Origin: Desulfovibrio sp.
Lineage (GTDB): Bacteria; Desulfobacterota; Desulfovibrionia; Desulfovibrionales; Desulfovibrionaceae
Direction of reading: 5' to 3'
Assembly (NCBI GenBank): GCA_031275955.1
Contig: JAISNZ010000193.1
Location: 1 to 23,844, forward strand
Length of the DNA: 23,844 bases
The translations under genes were made by a program, and so were the position numbers. Position 1 is the stretch's first letter. Each line of letters begins with the position of its first letter. This document shows, piece by piece, positions 7,424 to 13,666 of the stretch. A model generated the notes under the pieces. It searched no databases. It was not told where the DNA came from and saw nothing but the letters and a program-made list of their open reading frames with translations.

Positions 7424-7452
7424 TTGACAGCGGCTGGGCGGATGGATATGGC
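7424..7452 (+). promoter_or_regulatory. Candidate sigma-70 promoter for the first GT4 gene
   Basis: A perfect TTGACA (7424-7429) is followed at 17 bases by TATGGC (7447-7452), a weak -10, in the 186-base gap between divergent ubiX and the glycosyltransferase. It points at the GTG start 60 bases further on. Confidence 0.35.
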
Positions 7453-7511
7453 AGACAGCCAGGACCATAACCAAAGCCGGACTTGTCGTCTCTCCGGGAG
7501 GAGGGATAGCG

Positions 7512-8735
7512 GTGCGCATCGCTTTTGTCAATCATACGGAGAAATGGGGCGGGGTGAAGACCTGGTGCCTGGACATGGCCGCCGCCTTTGCCGCCGCGGG
7601 GCACAGCGCCAGCCTGTACGGCCGGGACGCCCTTTTTCTCGGCCGGGCCGCGGCCCTGGGTCTTGAGGCCCACGCCCGTCCCGGGGGGATGGATTACCAT
7701 CCCCTGTCCATTGCCGCCTATGTCCGCGCCTTTCGCCAATCCGGCGTGGAAGCGGTGGTCGTGAACGTGGGCAAGGATGTGCGCACGGCCGGCATCGCCG
7801 CCCGTCTCCTCGGCCTGCCGGTCATCCGCCATGTGGGCGCGCCCTGGGATTTTCGCGACAGCCTCCAGGTCCGTCTGGATCACGCCCTGGTCCGTCCGGC
7901 CTTTCTCTGTTGCAGCCGCTATGTCCTGGAGGGAATTGTCCGCAGGGTTCCCCATGTGCGGAATTTCCCCCATGCCGCCATTCATCCGGGAACGCCCCTT
8001 CCCCCGGAAAGACCGGCCCCGGAGAATGACCCCCCGCGGCTGGTGACCACCAGCCGTCTCAGTGGGGACAAGAGGCACGCGGACCTTCTGGGCGCCCTGG
8101 TCCTTCTGCGCGGGCGGGGGTTTTCCCCCGCGCTGGATATCGTGGGCGCCGGGCCGGAGGAGGCCGCCCTGAAGGGCTTTGTCCGGGACAACGACCTGGA
8201 AGGCCAGGTGCGCTTTCACGGTTTCTCCTCTTCCGTGGCCGAATATCTGGACCGGGCGGACATCTTTGTCCTGCCTTCCCGCTGCGAGCCGCTGGGCATT
8301 GCCCTGGAGGAGGGCATGGCCCACGGGCTCGTCCCCGTCGCCAGGAAGGCCGGCGGGGTGCCGGAGATCTGGCCCGACGGGCTTGGGGACCTCCTGCTGC
8401 CGGAGGAGGCCGGTCCCGGGGACTTTGCCCGCTGCCTGGAGGCCATCCTGCTCTGGCCGCGGGAAAGGCGTCTGGCGGTTCGGGACATGGTCCGCCGGAC
8501 GGCCCGGGAGCGGTTCTCCCGGCAGGGGCAGTTCCAGGCCTTCGCGCGCTGGCTTTTTTCCCTGGCAGGACGGCCCGCCGGTCCCTCCCCTCCATCCGGC
8601 CAAGCCCCCGGCTCCTCCGCAGTCAGGCCGGGGGAGGAAGATTCCCGTCCAGGAAGACAGCCTGGGCCTGAAGGCCGTGGTCTCATACCAAGTTGCCTTC
8701 AAACTCGTTTGAATGCAAGGCGCCAAAGTTTTTGA
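7512..8735 (+). CDS. GT4-family glycosyltransferase with repeat-derived C-terminal tail
   Basis: A GTG start about 8 bases after GGAGGAGG gives 407 residues. The fold is GT-B, family 4: an N-terminal acceptor domain opening with IAFVNHTEKWGGVKTWCLDMA, then the donor domain with LVTTSRLSGDKRHADLLGAL (about 177-196), ALDIVGAGPEE, VRFHGFSSSVAEYL and the nucleotide-sugar motif PSRCEPLGIALEEGMAHGLVP (the E-x7-E pattern). Such enzymes build lipopolysaccharide or other surface glycans. The last ~50 residues are low-complexity (Pro/Gly/Arg-rich), and about 15 are encoded by the palindromic repeat block in which the TGA falls. The original C-terminus was therefore probably altered by that repeat (inference). 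The sugar and acceptor are unknown. Confidence 0.88.
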   Translation: MRIAFVNHTEKWGGVKTWCLDMAAAFAAAGHSASLYGRDALFLGRAAALGLEAHARPGGMDYHPLSIAAYVRAFRQSGVEAVVVNVGKDVRTAGIAARLLGLPVIRHVGAPWDFRDSLQVRLDHALVRPAFLCCSRYVLEGIVRRVPHVRNFPHAAIHPGTPLPPERPAPENDPPRLVTTSRLSGDKRHADLLGALVLLRGRGFSPALDIVGAGPEEAALKGFVRDNDLEGQVRFHGFSSSVAEYLDRADIFVLPSRCEPLGIALEEGMAHGLVPVARKAGGVPEIWPDGLGDLLLPEEAGPGDFARCLEAILLWPRERRLAVRDMVRRTARERFSRQGQFQAFARWLFSLAGRPAGPSPPSGQAPGSSAVRPGEEDSRPGRQPGPEGRGLIPSCLQTRLNARRQSF

Positions 8736-8851
8736 AAAACAGGCAAAGCCTGATTTTTCAAAAACTTGCGGGCAGCGGCTTCGCCTCTGCCATACCAATT
8801 GGCTTTCTATTGAAAGCAAATTGGCATCAAACCATAAAGGTGGTTTTGATG
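8693..8851. repeat. Cluster of five consecutive palindromes between two glycosyltransferases
   Basis: Almost every base lies in a hairpin. A (8693-8718): TTGC-c-TTCAAAC/GTTTGAA-t-GCAA around a two-base loop. B (8726-8767): arms AAGTTTTTGAAAAA and TTTTTCAAAAACTT plus inner AGGC/GCCT, one bulge. C (8771-8791): GGCAG-c-GGC/GCC-t-CTGCC. D (8795-8824): CCAATTGGCTTTC/GAAAGCAAATTGG, one mismatch. E (8825-8851): CATCAAACCA/TGGTTTTGATG, one bulge. A and D are both preceded by ATACCAA or overlap it and look like diverged relatives. The block is AT-rich. It supplies the stop codon of the upstream gene (in B) and the start codon of the downstream gene (in E). Confidence 0.8.
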
Positions 8852-9991
8852 AAAAAACCGGTTCTCTTCCGGATCACCAACAACCTGGGCATCGGCGGCG
8901 TCGCCGTGCGCCTGCGGCTGGTCCTGCCCCTGCTGCGGGAAGCCTTTGACGTCCATGTGGTCACCTACCGCCGGGAGGGAGAGTTTGCCACCTTCCTGCG
9001 CGAACAGGGCATCGCCGTTCACCACCTGCCCCTGCGCGGCAAATGGAATCCCTGGGGCCTGCGCGGGTTGGCCCGGCTCCTGCGGGAACACGGGGCCCGC
9101 CTTGTCCATACCCATTCCTTCGGCGGCAATATTTCCGGCATCCTGGCCGCGGCCCTGGCCGGGGCGCCAGCGCGCGTCGCCCAGGTTCATACCCGCGGCC
9201 AGCACTGGTACGGCAGAACGGAACTGCACCGCAAAAAACAGCGCCTGGAAGAGTATTGCGTCCACAGCCTCTTTACCCAGAAAATCATTTTTTCCAGCAC
9301 CCTCGCCCGGGACTATTTCGTCTCCCACTGCCCTGTCTCCCGGGAAAAGCTGCACCTGCTCTATAACGGCATCCGCCTGCCCGATCCCCCTTGCGCCGCG
9401 GCAGCGGCGGCCGCCGCCGAACTCCGCGCCCGCTGGAACATCCCGCCTGGCCGGAAGCTTCTGGGCTTTGTCGGACGGTTCGCCGGCGGCAAGGGGGTGG
9501 AGTTCGCCCTTAAGTTTGTCCGGCGCGCGCGCGCGGCCGGAAAGGACTGCGGACTCCTGCTCGTGGGCGGGGCGGACAGCGCGGCGGAGGAGGCCCGCTA
9601 TCGCGCCCTGGGGGCGGAGGCGGGGATTTGCTTTGCCGGTCCCCAGCCGGACCCCTACCCTTTTTACCGCTGCTTCGACGGCTTCTTTTTCCCCTCGGAA
9701 AGCTGGACGGAGGCCATGCCCGGCGCCGCGCTGGAGGCGGCGGCCCACGGTCTGCCCATTCTGTCCCGGGAAAATCCCGCCGTGCGGGAAATCGCCGCAT
9801 TTTACCCCGCCATCCATTTCATGGCCGACGAGGAGGACCCCGTCCTGGCCCTGGATCGCCTCTTCGCCCTGCCCCCGGCCTCCACCAGGGCCGTGGAGGA
9901 GAATTTCAGCATCCGGGCCATGGCCGACAAGACCCTGGACCTCTACGACCGCCTTCTGTCCGGGCGCGAATCCGGCAGGGCAAGCGAATGA
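8849..9991 (+). CDS. GT4-family glycosyltransferase
   Basis: The ATG of MKKPVLFRITNNLGIGG follows AAAGG at about 8 bases and gives 380 residues; a longer in-frame opening from 8693 would translate the palindromic block and is rejected. GT-B family 4 features: N-terminal NLGIGGVAVRLRLVLPLL and VHTHSFGGNISG, then the donor domain with LLGFVGRFAGGKGVE, LLLVGGADS and FFPSESWTEAMPGAALEAAAHGLPI. An eight-alanine run near residue 186 marks the interdomain linker. It probably acts with the preceding GT4 in cell-surface glycan assembly. The ribosome binding site and start codon lie in a hairpin, so translation may be structure-controlled. Confidence 0.92.
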   Translation: MKKPVLFRITNNLGIGGVAVRLRLVLPLLREAFDVHVVTYRREGEFATFLREQGIAVHHLPLRGKWNPWGLRGLARLLREHGARLVHTHSFGGNISGILAAALAGAPARVAQVHTRGQHWYGRTELHRKKQRLEEYCVHSLFTQKIIFSSTLARDYFVSHCPVSREKLHLLYNGIRLPDPPCAAAAAAAAELRARWNIPPGRKLLGFVGRFAGGKGVEFALKFVRRARAAGKDCGLLLVGGADSAAEEARYRALGAEAGICFAGPQPDPYPFYRCFDGFFFPSESWTEAMPGAALEAAAHGLPILSRENPAVREIAAFYPAIHFMADEEDPVLALDRLFALPPASTRAVEENFSIRAMADKTLDLYDRLLSGRESGRASE

Positions 9992-10021
9992 ATAATTAGG
10001 GGTTTACCGATTTTAATTATT
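9991..10021. terminator. AT-rich inverted repeat between convergent genes
   Basis: AATAATTA and TAATTATT form perfect 8-base arms around 15 bases, starting at the stop of the GT4 gene and facing the 3' end of the kinase gene. The stem is only A-T pairs, so a bidirectional terminator is suggested mainly by position. Confidence 0.35.
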
Positions 10022-10065
10022 TGGGGACATGGACTGATGGAAAGCAGGACATATACCATTACGGA

Positions 10066-10968
10066 TCATAAGGAAGTACCCTGCGTTTCCCTGTCGATGG
10101 CGGCCGGTAAAAAAACCAGTATCTCCGCTATGGACGAGGCCGGGGTCGGCCTGGCCAGAAATCCCATGCGGCGATTGATCCGCAGCGCCGCCGGGCAGGC
10201 GCTTTCCATGCCGGTTCCCGAAGCCAGCAGGGCGCTGACAATCCCGGTCAGCGTGTCCCCTGTGCCCCCGATCGGCTCCAGCAGGGGGACATCGGGCGCC
10301 GCCACCTCTGCCAGGATCTTTCCGTCCCGGGCATAGCGGTCAACTTTGCCCTTCACCAGCATGTGCCGGGCGGCGTTGTTGTCCGCGTATGCCAGTAAGA
10401 GCAGTTTTTCCGCCTGGTCCTCGTCGGCCAGAAGAAAGTTCCGGGTGTAGAAAGGATGGGGAGCGGACGCATCCGCCAAAAAGGCCAGTTCGCCGATATC
10501 CGGAGTGAAAAGGTCATAGCACCCGGCGTACCCGCTCATTTTCGCCGCGTACATGTAGCCCGCGTCCGCGATCAGAACGGGCCGTTCCGCGAGTTCCTCC
10601 ATTGCCAGGAGGATGCGGTTGTGCCAGTCCACGTCGGGCAAAAGATAATGAAAGACCACCCCGCCGGGACGCAGTTCCGGCAGGATTTCCACCAGTCTCC
10701 GGTAGACCTCGCGCGATCCCTCTCCCCTGCCGGTGTCCCCGGCCGCCAGAACGAGAAGGCTTTCCCCGGAAGCGTCCGGCCGCACCCGGGCCCAGGCGCA
10801 GGCGGCCGCGGCCAGCATGGCCGGGCTGCCCCGACGCACGGGGCAGGCTCTTGCTCCCACAGACAACTCTCTTTCCAGAACAGTGAAAGAAGACAGGGTA
10901 CAGGGAAAGTCCGGCTCGGGAATGGTACCGACAAAAAGCCAGGGACGGGACAAGGTCTCTTTACGCAT
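10066..10968 (-). CDS. Ribokinase-fold kinase, NAD(P)H-hydrate dehydratase (NnrD)-like
   Basis: The start MRKETLSRPWLFVG overlaps the 3' end of the DUF3343 gene by 8 bases and gives 300 residues. Ribokinase/YjeF-C features are VLIADAGYMYAAKMSG, the LFTPDIGELAFLAD segment, HMLVKGKVDRY and the anion-hole motif IGGTGDTLTGIVSALLASG (GGTGD at 234-238, candidate catalytic Asp238). It is shorter at the N-terminus than bifunctional YjeF and has no epimerase domain. NnrD repairs hydrated NAD(P)H, but the last position in a YedE-TusA-DUF3343 operon points to a specialised role linked to sulfur or selenium handling, perhaps on a small phosphorylated intermediate. The substrate is unknown. Confidence 0.72.
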   Translation of the reverse strand: MRKETLSRPWLFVGTIPEPDFPCTLSSFTVLERELSVGARACPVRRGSPAMLAAAACAWARVRPDASGESLLVLAAGDTGRGEGSREVYRRLVEILPELRPGGVVFHYLLPDVDWHNRILLAMEELAERPVLIADAGYMYAAKMSGYAGCYDLFTPDIGELAFLADASAPHPFYTRNFLLADEDQAEKLLLLAYADNNAARHMLVKGKVDRYARDGKILAEVAAPDVPLLEPIGGTGDTLTGIVSALLASGTGMESACPAALRINRRMGFLARPTPASSIAEILVFLPAAIDRETQGTSL

Positions 10969-11551
10969 GGGTCCTGTTCTTTGCGGCCATGCGCAACCGG
11001 CAAAGTTCCCGCACGGCCAGGTGAAGCGCATAGCCGCACAGTGTCTGCCCGTGTTCTTCCTCCACCGTCTCGTCAAGAAGGTGTTTCCCTATCAGCCTGG
11101 CGGCCAGATACGGCACATCGGGGCATCCGCCGCCCGAAACATTGACGATGCGCCCGGAGGCTTTTTCCACAGTGAGCTTCATGTTCGCGGCTCGAACCAT
11201 GAGCCAGTTTCCGTAATCCTTGGTTTGAAACAGGGACATCGGTTCCAGCAGGGAATCCCGCGTGGGGCTCATCTGCAAGGGCGGAAGGCCGTGCGTCTTC
11301 AAAACGCCGACAGCCCGGAAAGCCTGCTCCACAGACACGACGAGCGCCATATCGCAACCCGTGCGCAAGGCCGGGGGCGGAGCCATGACCCGGACGGCCA
11401 GCCCCTCGGCCTGGAGAAAACTCTCCGCCTGAATGACTTCGCCGGTGTTGGCGAAGGAGAGAAAAGCCTCGCCCGCAGGATCGGATGCCGCTTGCGCCGG
11501 CTCTTTTCGCTGTTTGGAGAAGGCGGAACGCAAACGGGGAAAAATCGTCAT
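10961..11551 (-). CDS. DUF3343 (putative Se/S carrier-like) protein
   Basis: The ATG overlaps the tusA stop (ATGA) and gives 196 residues. Residues about 28-92 fit DUF3343: AFLSFANTGEVIQAESFLQ, then VMAPPPALRTGCDMALVV with the family's central cysteine (Cys66). A second, C-terminal part (about 105-190) contains NWLMVRAANMKLTVEKASG, VSGGGCPDVPYLAARLIG (Cys143) and GQTLCGYALHLAVRELC (Cys172, Cys184); I do not recognise it as a named domain. DUF3343 proteins are annotated as putative sulfur or selenium carriers and occur beside TusA-like proteins. Direct overlap with tusA on one side and the kinase on the other supports one functional unit. Confidence 0.8.
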   Translation of the reverse strand: MTIFPRLRSAFSKQRKEPAQAASDPAGEAFLSFANTGEVIQAESFLQAEGLAVRVMAPPPALRTGCDMALVVSVEQAFRAVGVLKTHGLPPLQMSPTRDSLLEPMSLFQTKDYGNWLMVRAANMKLTVEKASGRIVNVSGGGCPDVPYLAARLIGKHLLDETVEEEHGQTLCGYALHLAVRELCRLRMAAKNRTHA

Positions 11552-11772
11552 GCGCTTTTCGTCAGGTTCATGACGGTATACTCCCGGGCCTCCGTAAGGG
11601 AGGCGACCGCCCATCCCAGGGAGGCCGCCAGGCGGGAAAGATTTTCCCGGGCAAAAGCGCAATCGAAACGAATTTCCACCTCCGTGACATCCCCTTTCTT
11701 GACGGCCTCCGAGAAGGCGAGAAGAGGTTCGGGGCAGGCCAGGCCGCAAACGTCGATGACAGTCGTGCTCAT
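11548..11772 (-). CDS. TusA family sulfurtransferase-like protein
   Basis: This 74-residue protein is a minimal TusA/SirA domain. It opens with VIDVCGLACPEPLLAFSEAVKKG, containing the invariant CPxP motif (Cys13), the persulfide-carrying residue in the family, and continues with the second strand VEIRFDCAFARENLSRLAAS. TusA proteins shuttle sulfane sulfur (or, as proposed for YedF-type relatives, selenium) between donors and acceptors in the cytoplasm. The gene starts 11 bases after the yedE stop with an AGGAG site about 8 bases ahead, and its end overlaps the DUF3343 gene. Pairing with a YedE-type transporter is a recurrent arrangement. Confidence 0.93.
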   Translation of the reverse strand: MSTTVIDVCGLACPEPLLAFSEAVKKGDVTEVEIRFDCAFARENLSRLAASLGWAVASLTEAREYTVMNLTKSA

Positions 11773-11783
11773 AAGCGCTCTCC

Positions 11784-12878
11784 TTATGCCGCTTTACGAA
11801 GATGAACGAGTGACAGACCCAGCAGAACCGCCAGACAGACATACACGGCCACGTCGCCATGCGGCCCGATGCCGGCAGGGGAACTCGCCAGGCCGAAGTT
11901 GTGGGCAAAGGCCGCGGCGACGATCATGCCGAACACAAAGAGGCCGGAATCCGCATCGCCTTCTCCGGCCATAAAAAGCTGGCGTCCGGGGCATCCTCCG
12001 GCCAGAGCGTACGCCCAACCGGCCGTCAGCATCCCCAGAAAGTTCCACAGGTGCGCGGCATGGGCCACTGGTTGCCCTGCAAATCCGACAGTGACTTTTC
12101 CCAGAAACAGGTTGAGGGCAAAGGCCACGATCAAAAAGGCGAGCACCCCGATGAGCAGATGGGTCTGACGGAACATGATCAGATCACGGAACGCGCCCAT
12201 GGTGCAGAACCGGCTGCGTTGAGCGAGAAAACCGATCAGGAGGGCGCCGCCAAGGGAGTAGAGGAGGGGCGCATGCAGGGAACCGGGGCCTTTGACGGAA
12301 TAGAAAAGGATGCCGCTTTTGCCTTCCCCGTCGATTTGGGGAAAGAGCAGAAGGAGCGCAAGGACGCCCAGCATCACCCCGGGCATGATAAAGCCGGCCC
12401 CCGTGCGTTGGGGGGCATTTCTTCCCAGCGAATACCCGCGTCGGAAAAAAACCGTTCCTATGCCTATGCCGGCGATGAGGCCCGCAATGCCGGTCAGCGC
12501 ATTGAGATCGCCTCCCGCCAGGCGCAGAATCGCGCGCCAGGGGCAGCCGAGAAAGACCAGTGCCCCGGTCATGGCGCATATGCCGAGGAGGAAGCGCACC
12601 AGGGGGGCCGACCCGGCCCGGGGTTTGAATTCTCCAAAACACAGGGAGGCGACGAAAGCGCCCAACAAGAGCGCCGGAATCTCCGGGCGCAGGTATTGCA
12701 CGATCTCCGTCCTGTGCAATCCCAGGCCTCCGGCTATGTCCCTCTCAAAACAGGCCACGCAAATCCCCATATTGGCCGGGTTGCCGGCATACTGCAAAGC
12801 AACGGCCACAGCCGCCAGGGCAGCGCCCGTCACCGCGATGCCGGCTCCGCCGGCGAACCAGTTTTGTTTCATTTGCAT
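11784..12878 (-). CDS. yedE: YedE/YeeE-family membrane transporter (putative sulfur or selenium compound importer)
   Basis: This 364-residue, strongly hydrophobic protein has about nine or ten membrane segments (for example 12-30, 66-82, 95-112, 128-146, 163-180, 203-220, 241-260, 278-296, 312-330, 342-360). Conserved cysteine motifs recur in both halves: MGICVACFERDIAG (Cys40, Cys43), FLGCPWRAILRLAGGD (Cys112), RSRFCTMGAFRD (Cys225) and AGGCPGRQLFMAGEGD (Cys296). The paired GCP-x-R...AG-GD motifs suggest an internal duplication, as in the thiosulfate transporter YeeE. The ACFERDIAGGLGLHR segment is characteristic of the YedE subgroup associated with selenium metabolism. GGAGG lies 8 bases before the first ATG. 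It heads a four-gene operon. Confidence 0.88.
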   Translation of the reverse strand: MQMKQNWFAGGAGIAVTGAALAAVAVALQYAGNPANMGICVACFERDIAGGLGLHRTEIVQYLRPEIPALLLGAFVASLCFGEFKPRAGSAPLVRFLLGICAMTGALVFLGCPWRAILRLAGGDLNALTGIAGLIAGIGIGTVFFRRGYSLGRNAPQRTGAGFIMPGVMLGVLALLLLFPQIDGEGKSGILFYSVKGPGSLHAPLLYSLGGALLIGFLAQRSRFCTMGAFRDLIMFRQTHLLIGVLAFLIVAFALNLFLGKVTVGFAGQPVAHAAHLWNFLGMLTAGWAYALAGGCPGRQLFMAGEGDADSGLFVFGMIVAAAFAHNFGLASSPAGIGPHGDVAVYVCLAVLLGLSLVHLRKAA

Positions 12879-13355
12879 ACGTCTATTCCTCCCATGACGA
12901 AAAACCTCCTGTGCGGGGTGACGAGCTGGAGATCCTCCAACCTGGAGGAGAGAGGGCTCTCACAACTTCCTTCTCAGCGGTCGAAAAGGTCTCTCCGGGA
13001 AAAACATGGCAGTTTCCTGGCAAAAAAACCCTCCCCTTCCTGGGACAGACAGAAAGGGCAAAACGAAGAACGAAGCCTGAACGAAGCCTGAACGAAGCCC
13101 GTTTGCCCCGTTCCGTTATCCATTGATACTGTAGTATTCCCTTGTCCGCAAGAAAAAAGAGAGTGTCTACTTAAATATATATAGTAGTCTCCAAGCGCGA
13201 AAAAGATACAGCCCATCCTCTTCCGGAGAGAGGGCAGAATCTGCCGCTTTGCCCGGGGCTTCGGTTTTTTTGTTTGAATCCTGCCCGGCTTTGGTGTAGA
13301 GCATAGAAATACGGCGCGGTTTTCGCGCGGGCTTTGCCAAAGGAGCGGCAGGATC
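12879..13355. other. Gene-free interval upstream of the yedE operon
   Basis: No convincing gene is seen on either strand in 477 bases. It holds: a small hairpin CCTCCA/TGGAGG (12934-12948) in the yedE leader; a sigma-54-like match TGGCAG-TTTCC-TGGCA with GG/GC at the right spacing (13007-13022, plus strand); a three-copy 11-base tandem repeat; a small palindrome ATACT-GT-AGTAT (13126-13137); a very AT-rich patch around 13170-13190; a T7 run near 13265; and a GCGCG/CGCGC hairpin (13314-13328). The yedE and small-gene promoters must lie here, but no single promoter is compelling. Confidence 0.6.
13068..13100 (+). repeat. Three tandem copies of an 11-base unit
   Basis: GAACGAAGCCT is repeated three times head to tail, the last copy ending in C instead of T. 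A partial AACGAA precedes it. The 11-base period is about one helical turn, which would place any bound protein on one DNA face. Confidence 0.85.
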
Positions 13356-13666
13356 ATGCAACGGGTTCTGGAAAAAATGGGCAAGAAGCTCAACGAGTAC
13401 GATGAAGCTTCCCTCATGCAGTTCTGGCAGCGCTACGCCATGCGGGCGCGCGATTTTGAGCCCTCCAGGAGATGAGAGGAGGCCGTTATCTCCCTCTGCC
13501 TTATCCAGGCCGTGCATTGGAAGAACCATCTCTTCAACTATCATCTTGCTCTTTCCGCTTCTCCGGCGTACAAGAACGAACTCCCCCCCTGCCGGATTTT
13601 TTCACCGCCATGAAAAAGAATTCCCCGGAGCGCGATGGCCCTGGCGAATCCGGCCGCCGGTATTGA
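13356..13666 (+). pseudogene. Small conserved-looking protein gene broken by an in-frame TGA and a C-run frameshift
   Basis: An ATG with AGGAG about 10 bases upstream opens a 39-codon frame (MQRVLEKMGKKLNEYDEASL...FEPSRR) ending in TGA at 13473. The same frame then stays open and protein-like for 39 more codons (EEAVISLCLIQAV, HWKNHLFNYHLAL, SASPAYKNELPP). At a run of seven C's (13573-13579) a shift by one base would continue it as LPDFFTAMKKNSPERDG to a TGA at 13664-13666. The TGA falls where I would expect Trp (TGG), from recollection of similar small proteins. Two interruptions argue for a decayed gene or sequencing errors; recoding is a less likely reading. The 39-residue short form may still be made. 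It overlaps the next gene's start. Function unknown. Confidence 0.5.

Noticed and set aside
7326..8819. Long minus-strand extension upstream of ubiX
   Set aside because: UbiX begins with its canonical MKRIIVAISGASG and a good ribosome binding site; the extension is antisense to a GT4 gene.
8693..8848. N-terminal extension of the second GT4 gene
   Set aside because: It would translate the hairpin block; the family start pattern begins at the internal ATG with AAAGG ahead of it.
13068..13100. CRISPR-like array
   Set aside because: The 11-base units are directly adjacent, with no spacers and no cas genes nearby.
13473..13520. Selenocysteine insertion at the in-frame TGA
   Set aside because: Kept only as a minor alternative: the post-TGA stem is short, a second lesion (C-run shift) lies downstream, and Trp rather than Cys/Sec seems expected.
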